Positions 1-7,769 of a stretch of DNA of 55,653 nucleotides are shown piece after piece. The notes under the pieces are model-generated. The model saw only the letters and a list, made by a program, of their open reading frames with translations, did not search any database and had not been told where the DNA came from. This stretch comes from Rhodocyclales bacterium (GTDB lineage Bacteria > Pseudomonadota > Gammaproteobacteria > Burkholderiales > Rhodocyclaceae), in the NCBI GenBank assembly GCA_016215645.1, contig JACRIX010000009.1, positions 1 through 55,653 on the forward strand. The letters are read 5' to 3'. The position numbers and the translations under genes are program-made. Each line of letters begins with the position of its first letter. The first letter of the stretch is position 1.

Positions 1-85
1 CATCAGCCGGTATCTGTTCTATCTTGATTTTTTCGCCTGCAGCAACGCGATATTGCTTGCCGCCGGTTTTTATGACCGCATACAT
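1..85 (-). CDS. rplU: 50S ribosomal protein L21, N-terminal part (cut by window edge)
   Basis: Reading the minus strand from an ATG at 85-83 gives [19 protein letters not shown], the highly conserved start of ribosomal protein L21, and the frame stays open to the edge (about 28 residues seen). L21 is a large-subunit protein that binds 23S rRNA near L20. A GGAG Shine-Dalgarno lies at 95-98 on the minus strand, 9 bases before the ATG. The rest of the gene, and usually rpmA and obg after it, would lie outside the window. Identification rests on the N-terminal motif alone but that motif is very distinctive. Confidence 0.93.
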   Translation of the reverse strand, partial: MYAVIKTGGKQYRVAAGEKIKIEQIPAD

Positions 86-166
86 GATGGGAAACTCCAA
101 ATGGGATGACGCAAAGAACCGCGCAGTATATAGACTGCCGGACTCCAGGTCAATGTGTATGTCCGC

Positions 167-967
167 TTATTTGCCGGCTGGTTTGGGTGGCTGGTAGCCG
201 ATGGCCAGGGAAATGGCGTCGGCGGTTTCCTTGACCATCGTTGCCCAGTCCGGGCTGTGGCGCTCAACCGGGGCAGACACCGAGAGTCCCGCCACCAGTT
301 CCCCGCTGTCGTCACGCACGCCGGCAGCGATGCAGCGCAGTCCGGGCTCGATTTCCTCATTGTCGAATGCGATGCCATGGCGGCGCGCACGATCGACTTC
401 GCGCTCAAGCGCGGTGACGGTGGTCAGCGAGGTCGGAGTGAAGCCGGGGAGGCCGGTACGCTTGGCGTATGCACGCAATTCCTGCGGACTTTCGTCTGCG
501 AGGTAGAGCTTGCCGACGGCAGTGACATGCAAGGGCGCGCGCGCGCCAACCAGATGCACCACGCGTATCGACGAGCGCCCACTGGAGGTGCGTTCGACAT
601 AGACGATTTCATCGCCCTGGCGTACGCCGAGATTGACGCTTTCGCCGATTTCCTGGTGCAGGCGTTGCATCAACGGCATGGCAGCGGCACGGATGCTGAT
701 GCGCGACTTGACCACGTTGCCGAGTTCGAGGAGGCGGATGCCCAGCCGGTAGGTGCCAGCTTCGGCGCGCTCGACAAAACCCGACGTCGCCATCGCCGCC
801 AGGATGCGGTGCGCGGTGGACGGATGCAGGCCGGTCTCAAGCGCCAACTGCTTGAGGCTGACGGGATCGGGATGGTAGGAAAGGACGTCGAGCAACTTCA
901 TCATGCGCTCGATGACCTGGATGCCGCTGCGCGCTTCCGGCGCGGCATCCGCGGGCTTTGACACCAC
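167..967 (-). CDS. IclR-family transcriptional regulator
   Basis: A 266-residue protein with the two-domain IclR layout: an N-terminal winged helix-turn-helix (about residues 18-80, with the LKQLALETGLHPSTAHRIL recognition region) and a C-terminal effector-binding domain (about 90-255) containing the family segments around GESVNLGVRQGDEIVYVER and VTAVGKLYLA. IclR proteins bind small carboxylic or aromatic effectors and usually act on a divergent neighbour. This gene is divergent from lutABC with 91 bases between the starts, so it is the natural candidate regulator of lactate oxidation; that role is inferred from position only. The start is a GTG at 967, with a second GTG directly after it and a weak AGAG upstream. 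Confidence 0.9.
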   Translation of the reverse strand: MVSKPADAAPEARSGIQVIERMMKLLDVLSYHPDPVSLKQLALETGLHPSTAHRILAAMATSGFVERAEAGTYRLGIRLLELGNVVKSRISIRAAAMPLMQRLHQEIGESVNLGVRQGDEIVYVERTSSGRSSIRVVHLVGARAPLHVTAVGKLYLADESPQELRAYAKRTGLPGFTPTSLTTVTALEREVDRARRHGIAFDNEEIEPGLRCIAAGVRDDSGELVAGLSVSAPVERHSPDWATMVKETADAISLAIGYQPPKPAGK

Positions 968-1015
968 GGCAATCTCTTCGTGGGAACGGGACTTCGGATA
1001 CTATAGCAAAACCAA

Positions 1016-1031
1016 GCCCCAACCTTGGGGC
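1016..1031. promoter_or_regulatory. Palindrome in the IclR/lutA divergent region, candidate operator
   Basis: GCCCCAA-CC-TTGGGGC is a perfect 7+7 inverted repeat with a two-base centre in the 91-base gap between the divergent starts. It lies just downstream of a TACTAT (999-1004) that could be the lutA -10 element; no convincing -35 was found. It could be the operator of the IclR protein or a small hairpin in the lutA leader, 28 bases before the start codon. No known IclR consensus was matched. Confidence 0.35.
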
Positions 1032-1058
1032 AATAACAACGACATACGGAGAGAGGCC

Positions 1059-1793
1059 TTGGCAAACAAACGCGTCGGTCTATTTGTCACCTGTCTGGTA
1101 GACCTGATGCGCCCGCGCATCGGCTTTGCCGCCCTGAAGCTGCTCGAAACCGCCGGTTGCGAAGTGATCGTGCCGGATACCCAGACCTGCTGCGGGCAGC
1201 CGGCCTGGAATTCCGGCGACAAGGCAGGTGCCGAGGCGCTGGCGAAGAAGACCATCGCCGAGTTCGAGGGTTTCGATTACATCGTCGTGCCTTCGGGTTC
1301 CTGTGGCGACCACATCCGCAGCGAATACCAGTCCATGTTTGCCGAGGAGCCTTCCTGGCGCGATCGCGCGACGGCAATGGCGGCGCGCACCTATGAGCTG
1401 ACCGACTTCCTCGCCAGCGTGCTCAAGGTCGACAGCGTGCCCGGTGACTACGAAGGCACCGTGACCTATCACGACTCCTGCAGCGGACTGCGCAGCATGG
1501 GCATCAAGGCGCAGCCGCGCGCGCTGCTGGCCAAGATGAAAGCTGTCGAACTCAAGGAGATGAACGGCTGCGAAGAGTGCTGTGGTTTCGGCGGCACCTT
1601 CTCGGTCAAGTTTGGCGAAGTATCGGCGGCCATTGCCGAGCGCAAGTGCGATTTCATCCACGCCAGCGGTGCGCCGGCCGTGGTCGGCGGTGACCTCGGT
1701 TGCCTGCTCAACATCGAGGGCAAGCTGCGGCGCATGGGCGACGAGACCACCCGCGTACTGCATGTGGCCGAAGTCCTGGCGGGAGACGCCTGA
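1059..1793 (+). CDS. lutA: L-lactate oxidation protein LutA (LldE), CCG-domain Fe-S oxidoreductase subunit
   Basis: A 244-residue protein with two CCG (cysteine-rich) domains: TCCGQPAWNSG near residue 45 and CEECCGFGGTFSVKFG near residue 170. LutA with LutB and LutC forms the cytoplasmic complex that oxidises L-lactate to pyruvate through iron-sulfur centres. I place the start at a TTG (1059), because GGAG at 1048-1051 sits 7 bases upstream and the protein then begins ANKRVGLFVTCLVDLMRP as in the family; the open frame extends further upstream but that extension runs through the promoter region and does not look like protein. Length matches the family (about 240). The stop TGA overlaps the lutB ATG, so the two are translationally coupled. 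Confidence 0.93.
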   Translation: MANKRVGLFVTCLVDLMRPRIGFAALKLLETAGCEVIVPDTQTCCGQPAWNSGDKAGAEALAKKTIAEFEGFDYIVVPSGSCGDHIRSEYQSMFAEEPSWRDRATAMAARTYELTDFLASVLKVDSVPGDYEGTVTYHDSCSGLRSMGIKAQPRALLAKMKAVELKEMNGCEECCGFGGTFSVKFGEVSAAIAERKCDFIHASGAPAVVGGDLGCLLNIEGKLRRMGDETTRVLHVAEVLAGDA

Positions 1794-3220
1794 TGGAAAT
1801 CAAGTCGATGCGCTTCAAGGCCAACGCCGAGGCCTCCCTGGCCAACGTGGTGTTGCAGGGCAACCTGAAGAATGCCAAGGGCAAGTTCGTCACCAAGCGT
1901 GCCGAGGCGATCAAGGAAATCGACGACTTCGAAGGCACGCGCGACGCCGCCGCCGCAATCCGCAACAAGGTGATCGACAACCTCGACCTGTGGCTGGAGC
2001 GCTTCGAGAACCGGGCGCAGGAAACCGGCGCCCAGGTGATGTGGGCCAAAGACGGTGCCGAGGTCTGCCGTCTGGTGACCGAGATTGCCCGCAAGCACAA
2101 GGTGACCAAGGTCACCAAGTCGAAATCCATGCTGTCGGAAGAGGCCGGCCTCAACCAAGCGCTCGAAGCCGCCGGCATCCAGCCGGTGGAAACGGATCTG
2201 GGCGAGTACATCCTGCAGGTGGATAACAATGAGCCGCCCAGCCACATCATCGCCCCGGCGGTGCACAAGAGCCTTGACGATGTCGCCGACCTGTTTCACA
2301 AGGTGCATGGCACGCCGCGCAAGACCGAGATCCCGGCACTGACGCGCGAGGCGCGCGAGGTGCTACGAGGGCATTTCCTCACCGCGGAGATGGGCCTCTC
2401 GGGCGGCAACTTCCTCGTCGCCGAAACCGGCTCGGTGGCGCTGGTCACCAACGAGGGCAATGGCCGCATGGTGACCACGCTGCCCAAGGTGCATGTGGTG
2501 ATCACCGGCATCGAGAAAGTGATCCCGACGCTGGAGGATTTGTCGACCTTGATGCGCCTGCTGCCGCGCTCGGCCACCGGGCAGTCGATCTCGAACTACT
2601 TCTCCATCCTTACTGGCGTCAAGAAGCCGGAGGAACACGACGGCCCGGAGCATCTCTACTTCATCCTGGTCGATGCCGGACGCGCCGACGTGGTCGGCGG
2701 CGAGTTCCACGAGATGCTGCGTTGCATCCGTTGCGGTGCATGCATGAACCACTGCCCGGTGTACCAGACCATTGGTGGCCACGCCTATGGCTGGGTTTAT
2801 CCGGGGCCGATGGGTTCGGTGCTGACGCCGCTGTATGCCGGCATCGAGAACTCGATCGACCTGCCGCATGCCGCGACGCTGTGCAACCAATGCGGCGTGG
2901 TCTGCCCGGTGAAGATCCCGCTGCCCGACCTGTTGCGCAAGCTGCGCGAAAAGCAGACCGATGCCGGTTTGCGACCGCTCACCGAGCGCGTCGGCTTGCG
3001 CGTCTGGGCCTGGGTCGCGCAGCGTCCCGTCTTGTACGGGCTCGGCGCCCGTCTCGGCGCGCGCTACTTGAAATGGCTGGCGGGGGAGGACAAGAGCATC
3101 CGCCTGCTGCCCGCCGTGCAGGAATGGACCCGCGGCCGGGATTTCCCCGCGCCGCAGGGCAAGACCTTCCGCGAGCTTTACGCCGCACGACAAAAATCTG
3201 CGAAGGAGTCACAACAATGA
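1793..3220 (+). CDS. lutB: L-lactate oxidation iron-sulfur protein LutB (LldF)
   Basis: 475 residues, the usual LutB length. The N-terminal two thirds is the LUD domain shared with LutC; two ferredoxin-type cysteine clusters follow: CIRCGACMNHCP starting at C311 and CNQCGVVCPVKIP starting at C364. These bind two [4Fe-4S] clusters that pass electrons from lactate oxidation. The C-terminal segment after about residue 400 is the family's extra tail. The ATG at 1793 shares its A with the lutA stop. The gene is followed by a 112-base gap, unusually long for this operon, which is filled by an intergenic repeat before lutC. Confidence 0.94.
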   Translation: MEIKSMRFKANAEASLANVVLQGNLKNAKGKFVTKRAEAIKEIDDFEGTRDAAAAIRNKVIDNLDLWLERFENRAQETGAQVMWAKDGAEVCRLVTEIARKHKVTKVTKSKSMLSEEAGLNQALEAAGIQPVETDLGEYILQVDNNEPPSHIIAPAVHKSLDDVADLFHKVHGTPRKTEIPALTREAREVLRGHFLTAEMGLSGGNFLVAETGSVALVTNEGNGRMVTTLPKVHVVITGIEKVIPTLEDLSTLMRLLPRSATGQSISNYFSILTGVKKPEEHDGPEHLYFILVDAGRADVVGGEFHEMLRCIRCGACMNHCPVYQTIGGHAYGWVYPGPMGSVLTPLYAGIENSIDLPHAATLCNQCGVVCPVKIPLPDLLRKLREKQTDAGLRPLTERVGLRVWAWVAQRPVLYGLGARLGARYLKWLAGEDKSIRLLPAVQEWTRGRDFPAPQGKTFRELYAARQKSAKESQQ

Positions 3221-3228
3221 CGGCCCAT

Positions 3229-3328
3229 CCCCCATCCCCCTTTCCATGGAAGGGGGTGACTGTGGTTCGCGCGCGAAACGCGCTCCTGGTAAGTGACTGG
3301 TTGCCTACTTGGGGCGGCCCGGCGGAGG
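3229..3328 (+). repeat. Intergenic repeat, copy A (between lutB and lutC)
   Basis: This segment is homologous to the reverse complement of 33392-33487 between ftsW and murG. Shared blocks in order: a C-rich run; a 21-base hairpin at 3236-3256 (9-bp stem, 3-base loop) ending in GGGGGTGAC; GGTTCGC at 3264-3270; a variable middle; and an identical 17-base end TTGGGGCGGCCCGGCGG (3309-3325). The middle parts align only weakly. The element fills nearly the whole lutB-lutC gap and carries no open frame. It may be a REP-like or small palindromic element; no mobilising gene is visible. Confidence 0.7.
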
Positions 3329-3332
3329 CAAC

Positions 3333-3992
3333 ATGAGTTCCCGCGAAGACATCCTCGGCCGCGTGCGCGCGGCCCTGCATCGCAATGCCGGCAATGCCGC
3401 CGTGGCGCGTGAAGTGATGGCCGCCGCGCTGGCCAACCGCCATCCCGGCCCGCAGCCCGCAGTGGTCAGTGAGCCGCGCGCGCTGCTGGAGCGCTTTCGT
3501 CTCAAGTCCGAAGTGGCCTCCAGCACCGTGGATGTCGTTGCCACCGATGCTGATGTACCTGCCGCCGTGGCCAAGTATCTGGGCGCCATGAGGCTGCCGA
3601 CCTCGGCGGTCGCCTGGGCCTCGCTTGGCGCGCTCGATTGGGTCGGCGCCGGCCTGAAGGTGGAAACGCGTGGTGCGCGCGATGCAGACCTTGTCGGCAT
3701 CACCGGCTGCTTTTGTGCGGTCGCCGAAACCGGCACCCTGATGATGTGTTCCTCGCCCGATACCCCGGCGGCCGTCAGCCTGCTGCCCGAAACGCATATT
3801 GCCGTGGTGCGCGCCTCGCGCATCGTGCCCTACATGGAAGATGCCTGGAACCTGGCGCGTGCCGAACTCGGCAGCCTGCCGCGGGCGGTGAACTTCATCT
3901 CCGGGCCGTCGCGCACCGGCGACATCGAGCAGACCATCGTGCTTGGTGCGCACGGGCCGTATCGCGTGCATCTGATGATCGTCGAGGGCTGA
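3333..3992 (+). CDS. lutC: Lactate utilisation protein LutC (LldG), LUD domain
   Basis: 219 residues forming a single LUD domain. Family segments include the central VGITGCFCAVAETGTLMMCS and the C-terminal FISGPSRTGDIEQTIVLGAHGP, which is the signature end of LutC. It is the third component of the lactate-oxidising complex with LutA and LutB and is cytoplasmic. The ATG at 3333 is preceded by GGCGGAGG within 10 bases; longer in-frame extensions run back into the repeat and are rejected. It is followed after one base by the thioredoxin-fold gene, which suggests read-through from the lut operon. Confidence 0.92.
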   Translation: MSSREDILGRVRAALHRNAGNAAVAREVMAAALANRHPGPQPAVVSEPRALLERFRLKSEVASSTVDVVATDADVPAAVAKYLGAMRLPTSAVAWASLGALDWVGAGLKVETRGARDADLVGITGCFCAVAETGTLMMCSSPDTPAAVSLLPETHIAVVRASRIVPYMEDAWNLARAELGSLPRAVNFISGPSRTGDIEQTIVLGAHGPYRVHLMIVEG

Positions 3993-3993
3993 G

Positions 3994-5034
3994 TTGCGCC
4001 GCCTTCTCGCCGCGCTGGCACTCGTCGTCGGCGTGTTGCCAGCGCCGTCCGCAGGGGATACCGTATCCGGCTCCGCCGGATACATAACTCTTGCCCAGAT
4101 CGGCGACGAAGTTCTGCCGCCGCCCTTCACCGAAACCCTGCTCGAATTGCCCGACGATGCGGCTCAGGCCGCCAAGTCCGGCAGGCGCCTGCTGCTCTAC
4201 TTCGGCCAGCAGGGCTGCCCCTATTGCAAGGAGCTGATGAGCACCAGCTTTACGCAAAAGGACATCGTGGACAAGGTGGCGAAACACTTCGTCGCCATCG
4301 GCTTCGACCTCTTCGGCGACCGCGAGGTGGCCTGGTTCGACGGCAAGGTCCGGCGCGAGAAGGAGTTTGCCAAATTTCTCAAGGTGCAGTTCACGCCGAC
4401 CATCCTGTTGCTCGACGAAACAGGCAACACCATCGCGCGCATCAACGGCTATTACCCGCCGCATCGTTTTTCTGCCGCGCTTGATTATTCGGCGCAGCGG
4501 CTGGAGGGCAAGCTCGGCTTCGCCGAACAAATGAAAGTGGTGCCACAGGCCGGCGCCAGCGCCACACTCAACGCGCAGTCCTTTTTCATGAAGCCGCCCT
4601 ACGACTTGCGGCGCAAGGCGGGCGGCAAGCCGTTGGCGGTGCTGTTCGAATCGCGCCATTGCGCGCCTTGCGATGAGCTGCACAAGGAGGGCTTCCAGCG
4701 TGAGGCCACGCAGCAGGCAATGTCGCGCTTCGACGTCGCGCGCTTCGCACTTTCAGCCAAGGACAAATTGACTACGCCCGATGGCCGCAGCACAACAGCG
4801 GAAGCCTGGGGTCGCGAATTGAAGGTCAGCTATACGCCCAGCGTCGTGTTCTTTGACGATGGCGGCAAGGAAGTGTTTCGCCTCGAAGCCTACCTGCGGC
4901 CTTTCCACTTTGCCTCGTCGTTCGAGTATGTCGGCAGCGGGGCCTATGCCAGGGAACCGGAATTCCAGCGCTTCCTGCAACACAAGGCCGAGCACATGAA
5001 AGAGCGCGGCGAAAAGCTGGAACTGTGGAAGTGA
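3994..5034 (+). CDS. Exported protein with two thioredoxin-like domains
   Basis: 346 residues starting at a TTG one base after the lutC stop, with a plausible signal peptide (MRRLLAALALVVGVLPAPSA) and so probably periplasmic. Two thioredoxin-fold units follow: the first with CPYC (C75, C78) and a cis-Pro segment FTPTI, the second with CAPC (C223, C226) and YTPSV. Both halves resemble SoxW/thioredoxin_2-type proteins. The likely job is thiol-disulfide exchange in the envelope, possibly in cytochrome c maturation or sulfur oxidation, but no substrate can be named. Its position at the end of the lut operon is unusual. Its stop codon (TGA 5032-5034) abuts the stop of the convergent ATPase gene directly. 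Confidence 0.8.
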   Translation: MRRLLAALALVVGVLPAPSAGDTVSGSAGYITLAQIGDEVLPPPFTETLLELPDDAAQAAKSGRRLLLYFGQQGCPYCKELMSTSFTQKDIVDKVAKHFVAIGFDLFGDREVAWFDGKVRREKEFAKFLKVQFTPTILLLDETGNTIARINGYYPPHRFSAALDYSAQRLEGKLGFAEQMKVVPQAGASATLNAQSFFMKPPYDLRRKAGGKPLAVLFESRHCAPCDELHKEGFQREATQQAMSRFDVARFALSAKDKLTTPDGRSTTAEAWGRELKVSYTPSVVFFDDGGKEVFRLEAYLRPFHFASSFEYVGSGAYAREPEFQRFLQHKAEHMKERGEKLELWK

Positions 5035-7725
5035 TCAGCGCCTGAGGCGCTTTTCGATTTCGATCACCAGCATTGCTATCAGCGCAATGGCGGCGATCTC
5101 GCCCCAGGCGCGCAGCGAAATCGGCGCCGTGGAGAAGGCGATATTCATTGGCGGCCAGTAGGTGATCGCCAGTTGCATCGCGATCTGCAAACCGACTCCG
5201 GCCCACACCCAGAGGTTGCTGAACAGCGGCACGGAGGTCACCGCCAGACGCAGCGAACGGCAGCTGAACAGATAGACGATCTCGATCGCGACGAAGACGT
5301 TCATCGCTACGGTGCGCGCTTCAGCCATGGACTGGCCGCGCTCTCCCGCGAGCAGGAACATGCCGAAGGCGCCGGCCAGCATCAGCACGCCGACCAGCAC
5401 GATGCGGCCGACCAGCACGCTGTCGAGCACCGGCGCCGCCGGCGGGCGCGGAGCGCGGCGCATGATGCCGCGCTCGGCCGGCTCAAAGGCCAGCGGCAGG
5501 CCAAGCAGCACGGCGGTGGTCATGTTGATCCAGAGGATCTGCAAGGGCGTGATCGGCAAGGTCGCCCCGACCACGATGGCGGCGAGGATCACCAGGCCTT
5601 CGCCGAAGTTGGTCGGCAGCGTCCAGGTGATGAACTTCACCAGGTTGTCGTAGATGCCGCGCCCCTCTTCGACGGCCGCCTCGATGGTGGCGAAGTTGTC
5701 GTCGGTCAGCACCATGGCCGCCGCCTCCTTGGCGACGTCGGTGCCGCCCAGCCCCATGGCGATGCCGATGTCGGCCTGTTTCAGTGCCGGCGCGTCGTTC
5801 ACCCCGTCGCCGGTCATTGCCACCACCTCGCCCTGTGCCTGCAGTGCACGAACCAGGCGCAGCTTCTGCTCCGGTTCGACGCGGGCAAAGACGTTGATGC
5901 GGGCCGCGGCGGCGTCCAGGGCGGCGTCGTCCAGCAGAGCCAGGTCGCGCCCGGTCAGGACTTCGGTCGTTACAGCGTCCTTGAAGATGCCGATCTGCGC
6001 GGCGATGGCGCGCGCGGTCTCGGCGTGGTCGCCGGTGATCATCTTCACCACGATGCCGGCGGCATGGCAGGTGCGGATGGCGGCGATGGCCTGCTTGCGC
6101 GGCGGGTCCATCATCGCGGCAAGTCCGAGAAAGACCAGGCCTCCTTCCAGTGCAGCGTCGCTCAAAACATTGCCCGGGTAGCGACGCCGGGCCAGGGCCA
6201 GCACCCGCAATCCACGCACTGCCATGTCCGCCGCGGCCGCCGCGATCAGTTCGCGGCCGGCGGCATCGAGCGGAATCTCGGTACCGGCGTCGGTCAGCAT
6301 CGCCGAGCAGGCCGGCAGGATCTTTTCGATGGCGCCCTTGGCATACAGCGTCGGCTGTCCTTCGATGTCGTGCAGCGTGGCCATGGTCTGGCGCGCCGAA
6401 TCGAAGGGCAATTCGTCCCGGCGCGGAAACAGGTGGCGCAGCGTCGATTCGTCGAGTCCGGCCTTGCGCGCGACCACCAGCAAGGCGACTTCGGTCGGGT
6501 CGCCGGCGTGCCGCCAGCGCCGACTTTCCTGGTTGAGTGCGGCGTCGTTGCACAGCGCTGCCGCGAGCAGGGTTTCGCGCAGCGCCGGGCCGGGTTCGCC
6601 GCCGCTCAGGCGGCCCTCCGGAACATAGCCATGTCCCTCGACGGTGACGCCGGTGCCGGCGCTCCACAGTTCGGTGACCGTCATCGCGTTTTCAGTGAGC
6701 GTGCCGGTTTTGTCGGAGCAGATCACGGTGGTGCTGCCCAGTGCTTCGACCGCCGGCAGGTGGCGGATGATGGCGCGGCGTTTGGCCATGCGCCCGACAC
6801 CGATGGCCAGCGTGATGCTCATGGCCGCCGGCAGGCCTTCGGGAATCGCGCCGACGGCCAGCGCCACGGCGGCCATCAGCATCGGCACCCAGCCTTCGCC
6901 GCGCAATACGCCGATGGCGAAGGTCAGCGCCGCGAGGCCCAGGATCACCCACAGCAACAGGCCGGCGAACTCGCCCATTTTCCGGGTCAGCGGCGTCGTC
7001 ATTTCCGGTGCGGCGGCGATCAGTCCGGCGATGCGCCCGGTTTCGGTGGCGTCGGCGGTGGCGACGATCAAGCCATGGCCCTGCCCGGCGACCACGGTGG
7101 TGCCGGCATAGGCCATGTTGCGCCGGTCGGCGAGCGGGGTGTCGGTGGGCAGCGGATCGTGACGCTTGTCGATCGGCGCCGCCTCGCCGGTCAGCGCGGC
7201 TTCGACGGTGCGCAAGGCTTTGCCGGAAAGAATCCGCAAATCGGCCGGCACCTTGTCGCCGGCGACCAGCCAGACCACGTCGCCCGGCACCAGATGCGCG
7301 GCATCCATGCGCTGGCGCCGACCGGAGCGAACCACGGTGACTTCGGTCGCGACGGCGCGCGCCAGCGCCGCCAGCGCCTGCTCGGCCTTGCCTTCCTGGA
7401 TGAAGCCGATGATGGCGTTGACCACCACCACGCCGAGGATGACGGAGGTATCGACCCATTCGCCGAGGGCGCCGGTGACGACGCCGGCGGCGATCAGTAC
7501 CAATACCAGCGGCTGGGCGAACTGTGCGCCGAAGCGGGACAGCGCGCTACGGCCCGGGGCGGTACGGGGCCGGTTGGGGCCGTGCCGCTCGAGGCGCGCG
7601 GCGGCCTCGTCCTCGCTCAGGCCGTTGCCGGCATCGACGCCGTGGTGCGCCAGCACATCGTCCGCGGCCAGCGTGTGCCACGCCGGTGTGGCAGGCGGTG
7701 GGGCTAACCGAGTGGAAGGTGTCAT
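5035..7725 (-). CDS. P-type (P2-like) cation-transporting ATPase
   Basis: 896 residues with all P-type ATPase parts in order: cation-ATPase N domain (about 15-85), two helices, actuator domain with LTGEAAP, helix 4 with IPEGLP, phosphorylation site ICSDKTGTLT (Asp338), nucleotide-binding domain, hinge MTGDGVNDAPALKQADIGIAMG, and six C-terminal membrane helices. PEGLP and the overall order place it among P2 enzymes (Ca2+, Na+ or K+, also the actinobacterial CtpF group). In helix 6 the sequence is WINMTTAVLLGLP (N734...A738), where Ca2+ pumps of the SERCA type have N-x-x-T-D: the liganding Asp is Ala, so Ca2+ should not be assumed. ATG at 7725. A promoter is not clear; the 44 bases to the upstream GGDEF-EAL stop allow co-transcription. 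Confidence 0.9.
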   Translation of the reverse strand: MTPSTRLAPPPATPAWHTLAADDVLAHHGVDAGNGLSEDEAAARLERHGPNRPRTAPGRSALSRFGAQFAQPLVLVLIAAGVVTGALGEWVDTSVILGVVVVNAIIGFIQEGKAEQALAALARAVATEVTVVRSGRRQRMDAAHLVPGDVVWLVAGDKVPADLRILSGKALRTVEAALTGEAAPIDKRHDPLPTDTPLADRRNMAYAGTTVVAGQGHGLIVATADATETGRIAGLIAAAPEMTTPLTRKMGEFAGLLLWVILGLAALTFAIGVLRGEGWVPMLMAAVALAVGAIPEGLPAAMSITLAIGVGRMAKRRAIIRHLPAVEALGSTTVICSDKTGTLTENAMTVTELWSAGTGVTVEGHGYVPEGRLSGGEPGPALRETLLAAALCNDAALNQESRRWRHAGDPTEVALLVVARKAGLDESTLRHLFPRRDELPFDSARQTMATLHDIEGQPTLYAKGAIEKILPACSAMLTDAGTEIPLDAAGRELIAAAAADMAVRGLRVLALARRRYPGNVLSDAALEGGLVFLGLAAMMDPPRKQAIAAIRTCHAAGIVVKMITGDHAETARAIAAQIGIFKDAVTTEVLTGRDLALLDDAALDAAAARINVFARVEPEQKLRLVRALQAQGEVVAMTGDGVNDAPALKQADIGIAMGLGGTDVAKEAAAMVLTDDNFATIEAAVEEGRGIYDNLVKFITWTLPTNFGEGLVILAAIVVGATLPITPLQILWINMTTAVLLGLPLAFEPAERGIMRRAPRPPAAPVLDSVLVGRIVLVGVLMLAGAFGMFLLAGERGQSMAEARTVAMNVFVAIEIVYLFSCRSLRLAVTSVPLFSNLWVWAGVGLQIAMQLAITYWPPMNIAFSTAPISLRAWGEIAAIALIAMLVIEIEKRLRR

Positions 7726-7769
7726 TGCACCGATTATGCAATGAAGCGGATGGCGAATCCCGGATCCCG

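Noticed and set aside
5173..7707. A very long open frame on the plus strand opposite the P-type ATPase gene
   Set aside because: The translation is rich in Arg, His, Gln and Gly with no domain, and mirrors the ATPase codons; it is a shadow caused by high GC.
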